Positions 31,007 through 42,102 of a stretch of DNA of 64,000 bases are shown here, piece by piece. The translations under genes were made by a program, and so were the position numbers. Numbering within the stretch: the stretch's first letter is position 1; the number at the start of each line of letters is the position of its first letter. The notes below the pieces were generated by a model. The model saw only the letters and a list, made by a program, of their open reading frames with translations. It made no database searches and was not told where the DNA came from. Source of the stretch: Hydrangea macrophylla (lineage: Eukaryota > Streptophyta > Magnoliopsida > Cornales > Hydrangeaceae); NCBI GenBank assembly GCA_033977485.1, contig CM066993.1:29936001-30000000 (forward strand). The letters are read 5' to 3'.

Positions 31007-32800
31007 ATGGCACACACTACTACCAATATCACTTATAGTGAGGGACAATCTTCCCAAAGACCTCCTTGCTTTAATGGAACAAACTATGTTTATTGGAAAA
31101 ATAAGATGAGAACTTACATTCTAGCTCAAGACTTCAATTTATAGCAAATCGTAGTCAAAGGACCTCATGTTCCTACTAAGACCTTAGGCACCAACATTGC
31201 TCCTAAAATGGAAGATGAATATGTTGATAGTGACAAGAAGCTCATTGAAATGAATACTATGTCTATGAATCTCTTGTATTGTGGATTAGACCTAAATGAG
31301 TATAATAGGATTTCCTCTTGTGAATCGGCTAAAAAAATTTGGAATAGATTAGAAGTCACACATGAAGGAACTAACCAAGTCAAGAAGTCTAAGATTAGCC
31401 TACTTGTTCAATCATATGAAATGTTCAAAATGCTTCCTAATGAAACTATTAGTGAAATGTCTACTTATTTGGTACTATTATTAATAGTTTGAAAAATCTT
31501 GGTAGAGTGTATCAAATTGAAGAAATGATTGAAAATGTGCTTAGGTCACTACCAAAGACTTGGCAACCAAAAGTCGCGGCGGTCCAAGAAGCAAAGGAAC
31601 TTGCAAGGCTTTCAATGGAACAACTCATGGGATCTCTTATCACTCATGAAATGGAATTAGCCGTCTTCGACAATGAAGACAAGAAGAAGAACTTGGGTCT
31701 AAAAGCTTCAAATGACCAAGATGATGATAGTGATGGAGATGATGAAATAGCCATGATCACTTACAAATTCAAGAGGTTCTTGAGGAAAGATAAAAACTTC
31801 GGAAGAAGGGACAAAAAGAAAATGAAGTCAAGAAGGAACCAATCATTTGCTTCAAGTGCAAAAAGCCCAGACATATCAAGGCTGATTGCCCATTGTCAAA
31901 GAGGAACTTTAAGAAAAAATCTAAGAAGGCAATGAAGGCAACAACTTGGGATGATTCCGACAATGGTTCATCCAAAAATGATTCAAGTGACAATGAAGTT
32001 GCAAACATTTGTCTCATGGCACACAAAAGTGATGAGGTAGACTCTAATTATGATTCTTGCAATGATTCTCATAACTATGACAAACTTCAAAATGCCTTTG
32101 ATTATTTGCATGAGGAATTAGAAAAATTGGGAACCAAGTACCTAGCTCTCAAAAAGAATTTCTCCTTACTTTCAAATGAACTTAGTGAATTGAAATCGCA
32201 AAATGAGTTTTTGAGAAAAGAAAATGAAAAGCTTTCTTCAAGAAAAATTCCTACAAACGACTTTGAAAAGGAAAATGTTGAGTTGAAGAAACAAGTTGAA
32301 GACTTGACCAAAACATTAGCAAAATTCACTCATGGAGAGCAAAATTTGAACATGCTTTTCGGAAAACAAAGATGCGTTTTTGATAAAGCTAGATTGGGTT
32401 TCAATCCAACCTATAAGGAAAAGAAGGAAAGGAAGTATAACAATTTCTTTTCTAGTAATGCTTCAACTAGCACAAGCTCTTCAAACAATTCTCATCAAAG
32501 CATATTTTCAAAAGGATCCACTTCAAGCAATTTCAATCCTCATATAACTTGTCATTATTGCATGAGAAAGGGGCATGTGAACTACAAATTCCCGAATAGG
32601 AGAAAGATCTCTATGGTTTGGATTGAGAAGGGAACCACACTCTCTTTGCTAACAAAAGTGGACTCGACAAATATTGGGTACCAAAGAGGGTCATTAAGGC
32701 TTGTTTTATAGGTTTGCTTAAAATCCTCAAGCAAGGATAGATGGTTCTTGGATAATGGATGCTCTAGACACATGGCCAGAGATAAATCCAAGTTATCCTC
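31007..32800 (+). pseudogene. Copia-2 gag and start of protease
   Basis: ATG at 31007; in-frame TAG at 31141; frame changes near 31465 and 31830. Content: gag core (FNGTNYVYWKNKMR, AKKIWNRLEVTHEGTNQVK), acidic/basic linker, a zinc knuckle in the shifted frame near 31850 (CFKCKKP...CP), a long coiled coil (about 32080-32330, heptads of Leu/Glu/Lys), a second Cys/His motif CHYCMRKGHVNYK (32550-32590, the last Cys replaced by Phe), and the protease start WFLDNGCSRHM, where the catalytic D-S-G has become D-N-G. The reading ends at the Tekay-1 insertion (TSD TCCTC 32796-32800). Confidence 0.85.
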
Positions 32801-35111
32801 TGTAATACCCTGTATTTTTGTAATATATTATATAACTAAGACCTTGTATGTTTCTTTAATACTTGTATGAGCTTGGCCTTACCCTTGGTATATTTTTATA
32901 CCAATCGATTGGCAAGTATATCAATCGATTGCTTATACCAATCGATTGAACTTTATCTCAATCGATTGATTGTTTCAATCGATTGACACTTATGTCAATC
33001 GATTGGAGGCAGCTGGGCAGATTCTTTTGCTCTGGCTGAGGAGAAGCCACGTGAACACTCCTTCTCTATATATACAAGCCATTTTTCTGCGTTTTTCTCT
33101 TTAGAAAAATCAGAGAGAGTGAGAGGAGGGTTTTGTGTGTGTGTTTTATATATATACACTCTTATATATATATACACACATATATACATATATTCATTCA
33201 CACACACACAGATGGACTGAGAAAGAAAAGAAAAGAAGAGAAGAGAAGGAGACCAGAAAGAAGGAGAAGGAGAAGAGAGAAGACAGAGAGCAGAGGAAGG
33301 AGAGGGAGGAGCCACCATTGGAGCTTCCAAAGCTCAAACACACACAACCAAACACGCCCTTAAACGCCTAGGTGAGTTTTAAACTCACTTGGTAGCCTTA
33401 CATTGATGTTATGACATGTTTGAAAGAAGAAATGAAAGAGAAATCATGTATTCCCGTTTATATGTTGCTGGGCAGTCTTCTCTATGAAGAAGACGAAGTG
33501 TCAATCGATTGACACTTTATCAATCGATTGACATCTTTCATGTTCCAATCGATTGACACTATATCAATCGATTGACATCTTTCATGTTCCAATCGATTGA
33601 CACTATATCAATCGATTGACATCTTTCATGTTCTAATCGATTGACATTTTATGCAATCGATTGACATGGATTGTGATCCAATCGATTGAATCTTCTTCCA
33701 ATCGATTGACACTACTTTTATACCAATCGATTGACATCTATATCAATCGATTGGAAGTTTCAGTTTACTGTTTTACTTGTTTAGTTAATGTAATAATTGT
33801 TTAGTTGTTTATTTACTGTTCAGTATTTCCCAGCATGCTTTATTATTGTAATACAGACGTGATAACGAGTTAATGCAGCGTAGGATCGTAGTAATAACGA
33901 GATTAACGGAGAATGTTTATAATGTTAGATAACGGTATAGTCGTGAATCCTTTGGAGTTAACGTTCATTTCATTCAGAGTAGTCGGGCCACATTGGGATT
34001 GTTATGTATCGGTAATAGAGTTGAACTTAAGTAGGTTTGCTAAGATTCGGGAACCTTGCGTGGGCGGGCTTTGGTCGATCATATGTTCTTAAAAGCGGTA
34101 GACAGACGAAGGTGTCTATGACTTGCGGTGAACCGGACCATTTGCCCTAAGATAGCCAGATGATCTAATCATATGTTCTTAAAAGCGGTAGACAGACGAA
34201 GGTGTCTATGACATACAGTGGACCGTGATCACTGGTAGACGTCGCTAAGTCGTGGCATAGAATGATGTACTGTTGTTTAAAGCGTTATATCCCTGACATG
34301 CGGTGGACTGTGCATATGTTCTTAAAAGCGGGGGATGGACTAACGTGGTATCCATGACATGCGGTGGACTGTGCATATGTTCTTAAAAGCGGTGGATGAG
34401 CAATGGTGTGTTATAGAGTTGAACTACTGTCGAGTCTGTTTCCCCCTATCTAGACGTGTTATCGGCTTTATAATAAGTAAAACAGTAGTAATCGGATCAT
34501 CGATTTGATTAAAAGAGTTACCCTTACAGAATTCTAATATGGTTACGGTTTATAACTTGTGATAATATCAATAGTCGATACCCTGTTAGTATCTAACTCA
34601 CTCGGCTTTCATTAAGCTGACGGCGTTTATGCCGCTGGACATTTCTATGTTCCAGCGCACCCTGGTTATGACTATACAGGTGAAGGGCCTGTAGGAGAGG
34701 ACTACTATGCCGGTGACGGAGTCCCTGTGGAGGATTTCCCCGACGGAGGTCAGACTGAAGAAGACTACTACGCCGAGGACTACCTTTATGCCAACTGAAG
34801 ACTAGACTAGAATTGTAGCTAATTGTCTCTACCGTTTTAGAACCCTTTTTGTAGTCAGGCATATGTTGCCTTGACATTTGTACTTCCGCTGCCTTATGTT
34901 TGATTCGAGACTCTGATATGTAATAGTTAGTAACTTCTGTTGACCTTATGTTATGTTGTGAATCAGAACCTAGACTTCATTGTTGTTACACTATTACTTT
35001 TGTTGCTTAGTACTGCGTGGTGTGGACAATCATGTGACTTCACCCGTCATTCCCTATGGACCCATAAAGGAAATTTATTTTTCTCTATTTATGCTGCTCC
35101 GGGGCGTGACA
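32801..35111 (+). repeat. 5' LTR of Tekay-1, 2311 bp
   Basis: TGTAATACCC ... GGGGCGTGACA. Contains clusters of CAATCGATTG palindromes at 32903-33006 and 33498-33755, a TATA box CTATATATAC at 33066-33075, an AG-rich leader and a plausible splice donor AGGTGAGTTT at 33370. A motif ATATGTTCTTAAAAGCGG recurs four times at 34081-34390. Confidence 0.96.
33066..33075 (+). promoter_or_regulatory. Tekay-1 LTR TATA box
   Basis: CTATATATAC about 60 bp after the last palindrome of the upstream CAATCGATTG cluster. Same in the 3' LTR at 39682-39691. Confidence 0.6.
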
Positions 35112-35118
35112 GGATTTT

Positions 35119-35136
35119 TGGTATCAGAGCCTAGGT
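35119..35136 (+). promoter_or_regulatory. Primer binding site of Tekay-1 (tRNA-iMet type)
   Basis: TGGTATCAGAGCCTAGGT, 7 nt after the LTR end; TGGTATCAGAGC is the usual plant initiator-Met PBS. Confidence 0.85.
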
Positions 35137-35249
35137 TGTATACCTTTTCGCTCACAGATTGTCCCACACCATCTGGTCCTAGAACCTTGAGATTCTATAG
35201 ATGAGTATTAAGATTAGTTCTGACTTAAGGTAGTCCCTTTTCAGGTAGC

Positions 35250-36173
35250 ATGGCACCGCCGCTGTTCGTTCCAGACGAGTTCGGAGGACACTATGTGTAT
35301 GAGAGTAGTATTGCGCCAGCAGATCCAGAGTACTATGCCTGGAAGGTTAGGCAGAGAGCTATTGCAGAGACAGAGCGAGACATGCGGATCGAGCAGCAGA
35401 GATTTGGGACCCAGGACCCAGAAGTGATACGTCAGGAGATGATCTACCGCAAGGAGACCTTCAAACACATCGAGGAGGATTCTCTACTGATGTTACGAGA
35501 CCGTTCTTCGTACCAGGTTCTACTTGCACAGGTTAGAGCAGCACCTCCACCCCCACCAGAAGAGGACATGGCTGATGCACCCCCAGCAGATGAGGATCCG
35601 GAGGGTGATGATGAGAGCGATGACGACGATGAGCCAGAGGATGCAGATGAGGAGATGGAGGATGAAGAGGACGAGGACACCGATGACGAGGAGCCGGAGT
35701 ATGATCCAGAGGAGGAGGACCCCGTGGACCCAGCCAGTATGGACGTGCCAGTTGGCGTAGATATTGTGGTTGCAGAGGGTTATCCGATAGAGGAAGAGGA
35801 GGTAGCCGCAGACGATGATGCAGTAGTACCAGTCTTACCAGGAGGCGTTATAGCACAGCTAGCAGCTGAGTGGGCCGCAGAGATGGCTGCACATCCCCAT
35901 GGATTCGAGATCGGAGCACCGGAGTTGGCACAGGCTATGGTACAGGCTGAGGCACTTGCAGCCGCATTTGATGCAGCCCAGGCTGACATGGCCGCTGATG
36001 CAGGGGATTTGGGAGCTGTTGTGGAGCATGATGGACCCGAGCTGATCAAGGATGTTGTGATAGAGGATGAGGACATGATGGATGACGATGACATGGATGA
36101 GGATGATGTTTTGTCTGAGGTTGCCCCAGAGGACGAGGCTTCCATCTATGGATCCGATGTGGACAACTTTTGA
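35250..36173 (+). CDS. Extra acidic ORF between PBS and gag of Tekay-1, 307 residues
   Basis: Uninterrupted ORF starting 114 nt after the PBS. The N-terminal 95 residues are mixed and mildly charged (MAPPLFVPDEFGGHYVYES, then Arg/Glu-rich helix-like sequence). From about 100 to 175 it is almost wholly Asp/Glu with a Pro-rich start; 185-260 is Ala-rich and probably helical (ALAAAFDAAQADMAADAG); the tail is again Asp/Glu/Met-rich and ends SIYGSDVDNF. No zinc finger, protease or known enzyme motif. It lies where gag is expected, but gag follows at 36571 in its own frame. It is intact while gag-pol is damaged. Function unknown; it could be an accessory protein or a captured host fragment. Confidence 0.65.
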   Translation: MAPPLFVPDEFGGHYVYESSIAPADPEYYAWKVRQRAIAETERDMRIEQQRFGTQDPEVIRQEMIYRKETFKHIEEDSLLMLRDRSSYQVLLAQVRAAPPPPPEEDMADAPPADEDPEGDDESDDDDEPEDADEEMEDEEDEDTDDEEPEYDPEEEDPVDPASMDVPVGVDIVVAEGYPIEEEEVAADDDAVVPVLPGGVIAQLAAEWAAEMAAHPHGFEIGAPELAQAMVQAEALAAAFDAAQADMAADAGDLGAVVEHDGPELIKDVVIEDEDMMDDDDMDEDDVLSEVAPEDEASIYGSDVDNF

Positions 36174-36570
36174 GTCCAGTACCTTTAGGACTTAGACTTT
36201 TACGTTTGACTTTAGGACATGTTGTCCGCTTACTTTTGACGCTTACATAGACAGCTATTAACCATAGCCTTTTTGTATAGGTAGCCACCAGTAGTGGTTT
36301 TGTGTATGTCTTTCTTTTGTTTAGATCTGGTATAGGATCATGTACTACGCGGTACACAGATGATCTATTGTGTACTCCGTTGTACATCTTTTGGGTATAT
36401 ATATATGGCAGATCGTTTCTCTTGGATATTTCTGTTATCACCTCATTATTATGTTATGGTTGTGATTTTGATTCATATTACGCTTTCTGTTATTTAAGTA
36501 TGATCATTTCCCCGAGGAGATTATCGGCTAATCGTTAGATCCTTCATAGGTACACCTCACACGGATCACT

Positions 36571-38640
36571 ATGGTGGGACCCACAAGGAACCAAGCACGA
36601 CTGGGAGCACCCATTCCCGAGGGTATGGACCCAACTGGAGTCTTCGAAGCTTTCATGCAACGGATGGAGCACATCGGCGATACCTACAATCATGCCACCA
36701 ACGACAATGGTAACAACCACTTTGTCCCTCCAAGGCAGACACGCGATAAACTGTTGGAACGATTTCGTGGCCTGCGACCCGAAAAGTTCGATGGCAAGGC
36801 AGAGTCCTGGAAAGCAGAGCAATGGATACGGGAGTTGGAGCTAATCTTTGAAGCCCTGGAGTGCAGTGAGCTTGACAAGAGACGTCTAGCCGCATTTCAA
36901 CTAACTTACTCCGCGCCGGACTGGTGGGAGGCCGAGAGAGCCACGATTGGGATTGACGCTGCAAGGAGAATGCCTTGGGAAGCATTCAAGACTCGATTTC
37001 TCGAGAAGTATTTCCCTGAGGACGAAAGAGACCAACAAGAGAGGAATTTCCTGAGTCTAACCCAAGGAAACTGGACAGTCAGAGAGTATACTACACAATT
37101 CGAGCGACTTTCCCGTTTCGCTCCGCATATGATAGACACCTCCGCCAAGAAGGTCAAGCGATTCCACCAAGGACTCAACCCACACCTCCGGCACATGATG
37201 ATAGGCCATCTGGGCCAGTCGTTTGAAGGGATTGTCCGTCTTGCTTCAAATTTGGAAAAGGATGCTTACCCTATACAAGGACCACAAGCGAATCGACCTC
37301 CACCCAGGACCTTCCAACCAAGGAACTTCTCCGCGCAATCATCAAGGAACAACCAAGGATGGAAACCCCAGACCAACAACTATCAGGGAACCAAGCGCAC
37401 ATGGGATGGGACAAGGAAGCCCCAAGCTAATTTTCCTCGACAACAGAATCAACAGCAAGGACCACCTCAGGCACAGCCCGTCGCTCAGCGACAGAATATT
37501 GATGGATGTTTCAACTGTGGAGTGCCCGAACATATTGCAAGGTATTGCACAGCCCCCAAGACCAACCACCGCAATGACCTCGTCTGCCGCAACTGTAACA
37601 AGCCTGGTCACATAAGCAAGGATTGTCGAGCACCACGTGGAGGCTACTATGGAGCGCCTGCTCAAGGACAGCAAGGACAGGTTAGGGTGAATGCCATCAT
37701 CCCTGACAATGCAGGGTATAATGCTGAGGAACAGCAGAACTTAGAAGGTACACTCATTTTATTTCACTGTCAAGTTAGAGCTTTGTTTGATACCGGTGCC
37801 GCCCGTTCTTTCATAGCTAATAAGATGGTACGTGAATTGGGATTGTTACCCCTAGCACTTGAGCCGACCCTTAATGCCGTTTCGCCATTGGGAGTATCCG
37901 TTAAGTTAGGTAAGGCGTGCAAGGATTGTCCCTTGACACTAGAGGATAGTAATTTTCCGGCAGACTTGATAGTCTTGTCAATGTCTGAGTTCGACGTGAT
38001 CCTAGGAATGGATTGGCTTACTAAGTATGGCGCTAACCTGGATTGTGTTAGTCGTACCATTGTCTTTTCGACGCCTGGTTGCCCGCAGATCAGATTTCAG
38101 TGCCAACCGTTGAGCGACATGTTCATCACGAGCTGCCTAGCCACGATTAAGACTTCAAGCACGGAGCTTACTATCAACCAGATCCCCGTTATTCAAGACT
38201 TTGAAGATGTGTTCTGAAGTATCTCAGGACTTCCGCCGAAGAGAGAGATAGACTTCTGCATTGAGTTAGCACCTGGAACGTTGCCGATTTCCAAGACCCC
38301 GTATCGGATGGCGCCAACAGAAATGTTGGAATTGAAGAAGCAAGTTCAGGAACTTGAAGACTTAGGTTTTGTTCGCCCGAGTACATCACCTTGGGGAGCA
38401 CCAGTTCTATTTGTGAAAAAGAAGGACGGAGAGCTACGACTCTGTATCGACTACAGGGAGTTGAATAAGGTCACGATCAAGAATAGATACCCACTTCCCC
38501 GGATAGACGACCTGTTCGATCAACTACAAGGATCAAGGATATTCTCAAAAATTGACATGCGTTCAGGATACCATCAATTACTAGTTCAGCCTTTCATCCA
38601 CAGACAGACGGTCAGACAGAACGAGTCAATCAAGTGATGG
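36571..38640 (+). pseudogene. Tekay-1 gag-protease-RT (N-terminal part)
   Basis: Open for 548 codons from the ATG at 36571, then TGA at 38215, then same frame to 38637. Gag core about 80-250; two zinc knuckles CFNCGVPEHIARYC (from 313) and CRNCNKPGHISKDC (from 339); protease LFDTGAARSF with D407-T-G; conserved VILGMDWL. After the TGA come the RT start (PYRMAPTEM) and [20 protein letters not shown], ending at [13 protein letters not shown] near 38585, where RT is joined directly to an integrase sequence. The RT catalytic YVDD, RNase H and most of integrase are missing. The TGA sits where relatives have a sense codon, compatible with CGA to TGA by methyl-C deamination. Confidence 0.92.
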
Positions 38641-39362
38641 AAGATATGTTGTGAGCCTGTGTCATTGAATTCGAGAGTTCATGGGAGACGCATTTACCTT
38701 TGATCGAGTTTGCCTACAACAACAGCTACCACACGAGCATAGGGATGGCACCATTTGAAGCCTTGTATGGAAGACCTTGCCGATCGCCGCTATGTTGGGC
38801 CGAAGTCGGAGATACTCAACTACTTGGGCCCGAGATGATTCGAGAAACCAGCGAAAAGATCCAGATTGTACGAGAAAAGATGAAGACAGCGCAATCCAGA
38901 CACAAGAGCTATGCCGACAAGCGACGGAAAGATCTAGAGTTTGCAGTTGGAGATCATGTGCTACTTAAAGTCTCGCCAGTTCGAGGTATCGTCAGATTCG
39001 GACAGAAGAAAGGCAAGCTATCGCCGCGATTCATCGGACCGTTCGAGATCCTAGAACGTGTTGGGAAGGTTGCTTATCGACTTGCGTTGCCGCCAAAGAT
39101 GTCAGGAGTGCACAACGTTTTCCACATCAGCATGTTGAGGAAATGTGCCCACAACCCAGCGCACGAGATCAGTTTTGAAGATATCGAGGTGAACGAGAAC
39201 GTGACCTACAACAAAGGACCAGTGCGTATTCTAGACCGAGGAGTGAAGAAGCTCAGAAACAAGGATATTCCGCTAGTGAAGGTTCAGTGGAAGCACCACG
39301 ACGAAGGAGAAGCTTCATGGGAATTGGAGTCGGAGATGCAAGAGAAGTTTCCATTTTTGTAG
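38590..39362 (+). pseudogene. Tekay-1 integrase C-terminal part with GPY/F module and chromodomain
   Basis: Begins at the deletion joint with the integrase block [14 protein letters not shown] in a frame different from RT, has TGA at 38652, then is open from about 38655 to 39362. Contains [20 protein letters not shown], the GPY/F-type [15 protein letters not shown], and a C-terminal chromodomain-like segment ([18 protein letters not shown]). Integrase chromodomains can steer insertion to heterochromatin. The catalytic integrase core is absent. Confidence 0.9.
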
Positions 39363-39379
39363 TAACCCACTTTATTTCG

Positions 39380-39416
39380 GATTTCGGGGACGAAATCTTT
39401 TATGAGTGGTGGATGA
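39380..39416 (+). promoter_or_regulatory. Pre-LTR segment / polypurine tract of Tekay-1
   Basis: GATTTCGGGGACGAAATC followed by TTTTATGAGTGGTGGATGA, ending at the 3' LTR start; the TTCGGGGACGAA box is typical of plant chromoviruses. Confidence 0.65.
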
Positions 39417-41722
39417 TGTAATACCCTGTATTTTTGTAATATATTATATAACTAAGACCTTGTATGTTTCTTTAATACTTGTATGAGCTTGGCCTTACCC
39501 TTGGTATATTTTTATACCAATCGATTGGCAAGTATATCAATCGATTGCTTATACCAATCGATTGAACTTTATCTCAATCGATCGATTGTTTCAATCGATT
39601 GACACTTATGTCAATCGATTGGAGGCAGCTGGGCAGATTCTTTTGCTCTGGCTGAGGAGAAGCCACGTGAACACTCCTTCTCTATATATACAAGCCATTT
39701 TTCTGCGTTTTTCTCTTTAGAAAAATCAGAGAGAGTGAGAGGAGGGTTTTGTGTGTGTGTTTTATATATATACACTCTTATATATATATACACACATAAA
39801 TACATATATTCATTCACACACACACAGATGGACTGAGAAAGAAAAGAAAAGAAGAGAAGAGAAGGAGACCAGAAAGAAGGAGAAGGAGAAGAGAGAAGAC
39901 AGAGAGCAGAGGAAGGAGAGGGAGGAGCCACCATTGGAGCTTCCAAAGCTCAAACACACACAACCAAACACGCCCTTAAACGCCTAGGTGAGTTTTAAAC
40001 TCACTTGGTAGCCTTACATTGATGTTATGACATGTTTGAAAGAAGAAATGAAAGAGAAATCATGTATTCCCGTTTATATGTTGCTGGGCAGTCTTCTCTA
40101 TGAAGAAGACGAAGTGTCAATCGATTGACACTTTATCAATCGATTGACATCTTTCATGTTCCAATCGATTGACACTATATCAATCGATTGACATCTTTCA
40201 TGTTCCAATCGATTGACACTATATCAATCGATTGACATCTATCATGTTCTAATCGATTGACATTTTATGCAATCGATTGACATGGATTGTGATCCAATCG
40301 ATTGAATCTTCTTCCAATCGATTGACACTACTTTTATACCAATCGATTGACATCTATATCAATCGATTGGAAGTTTTAGTTTATTGTTTTACTTGTTTAG
40401 TTAATGTAATAACTGTTTAGTTGTTTATTTACTGTTCAGTATTTCCCAGCATGCTTTATTATTGTAATACAGACGTGATAACGAGTTAATGCAGCGTAGG
40501 ATCGTAGTAATAACGAGATTAATGGAGAATGTTTATAATGTTAGATAACGGTATAGTCGTGAATCCTTTGGAGTTAACGTTCATTTCATTCAGAGTAGTC
40601 GGGCCACATTGGGATTGTTATGTATCGGTAATAGAGTTGAACTTAAGTAGGTTTGCTAAGATTCGAGAACCTTGCGTGGGCGGGCTTTGGTCGATCATAT
40701 GTTCTTAAAAGCGGTAGACAGACGAAGGTGTCTATGACTTGCGGTGAACCGGACCATTTGCCCTAAGATAGCCAGATGATCTAATCATATGTTCTTAAAA
40801 GCGGTAGACAGACGAAGGTGTCTATGACATGCGGTGGACCGTGATCACTGGTAGACGTCGCTAAGTCGTGGCATAGAATGATGTACTGTTGTTTAAAGCG
40901 TTATATCCCTGACATGCGGTGGACTGTGCATATGTTCTTAAAAGCGGGGGATGGACTAACGTGGTATCCATGACATGCGGTGGACTGTGCATATGTTCTT
41001 AAAAGCGGTGGATGAGCAACGGTGTGTTATATAGTTGAACTACTGTCGAGTATGTTTCCCCCTATCTAGACGTGTTATCGGCTTTATAATAAGTAAAACA
41101 TTAGTAATCGGATCATCGATTTGATTAAAGGAGTTACCCTTACAGAATTCTAATTTGGTTACGGTTTATAACTTGTGATAATATCAATAGTCGATACCCT
41201 GTTAGTATCTAACTCACTCGGCTTTCATTAAGCTGACGGCGTTTATGCCGCTGGACATTTCTACGTTCCAGCGCACCCTGGTTATGACTATACAGGTGAA
41301 GGGCCTGCAGGAGAGGACTACTATGCCGGTGACGGAGTCTCTGTGGAGGATTTCCCCGACGGAGGTCAGACTGAAGAAGACTACTACGCCGAGGACTACC
41401 TTTATGCCAACTGAAGACTAGACTAGAATTGTAGCTAATTGTCTCTACCGTTTTAGAACCCTTTTTGTAGTCAGGCATATGTTGCCTTGACATTTGTACT
41501 TCCGCTGCCTTATGTTTGATTCGAGACTCTGATATGTAATAGTTAGTAACTTCTGTTGACCTTATGTTATGTTGTGAATCAGAACCTAGACTTCATTGTT
41601 GTTACACTATTACTTTTGTTGCTTAGTACTGCGTGGTGTGGACAATCATGTGACTTCACCCGTCATTCCCTATGGACCCATAAAGGAAATTTATTTTTCT
41701 CTATTTATGCTGCTCCGGGGCG

Positions 41723-41727
<5 letters not shown>
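39417..41727 (+). repeat. 3' LTR of Tekay-1, 2311 bp
   Basis: Same length as the 5' LTR, about 99% identical by eye. Ends GGGGCGTGACA, followed by the target duplication TCCTC, which here leads into a (TC)n run. Confidence 0.96.
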
Positions 41728-41756
<29 letters not shown>

Positions 41757-42102
41757 ATGGATGGTGGAAACGTTCGTTCGGAGACAACTCCAAGGGAAAA
41801 ATCATTATTATAGGTAATGTTGGTAAGAATTCTTCCTTAACTATTGAAAATGTGTTATTGGTTGATGGTCCTAGCCATAACTTGTTGAGCATTAGTCAAT
41901 TATGTGATAAATGCTTTAAAGTTGTATTTGAATCAAACTATTGCATGATTATGGATATTAAAAATGATAAAGTGTTATTTATCGCATATCGAGATGAAAA
42001 TATCTATATTATTAATTTTGTTGATATTTCCTCTCAACATGTTAAATGCTTTGCCGTATTGAGTGAAATTAGTTGGCTTTGGCATAGACGATTAGGACAT
42101 AC
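41728..42102 (+). pseudogene. Copia-2 protease end and GAG-pre-integrase
   Basis: After a (TC)n expansion (41731-41757) the frame reads the protease tail and then SLTIENVLLVDGPSHNLLS, ISQLCDKCFKVVFE and the pre-integrase start WLWHRRLGH. It is cut at 42102 by Ogre-B (TSD CATAC at 42098-42102) and resumes at 57703. Confidence 0.85.

Larger units (their letters stand above)
32801..41727 (+). mobile_element. Tekay-1: chromovirus-type Ty3/gypsy element, internally deleted
   Basis: 8927 bp flanked by TCCTC (32796-32800 and 41728-41732). Two LTRs of exactly 2311 bp, differing at about 17 sites seen by eye. Layout: LTR, PBS (tRNA-iMet), acidic ORF, gag-protease-partial RT, integrase C-terminal half with chromodomain, plant-chromovirus pre-LTR sequence TTCGGGGACGAAATC, LTR. 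The missing RT/RNase H/integrase part and two in-frame TGA codons make it non-autonomous; LTR similarity says it moved recently, so it was probably mobilised by a relative. Confidence 0.95.

Noticed and set aside
33133..33371. ORFs in the Tekay-1 LTR leader (also 39751-39987)
   Set aside because: Encoded by CA- and AG-rich simple sequence in the LTR.
35444..36145. Ser-rich minus-strand ORFs opposite the acidic ORF
   Set aside because: Complement of Asp/Glu codons gives Ser/Ile runs; shadow frames.
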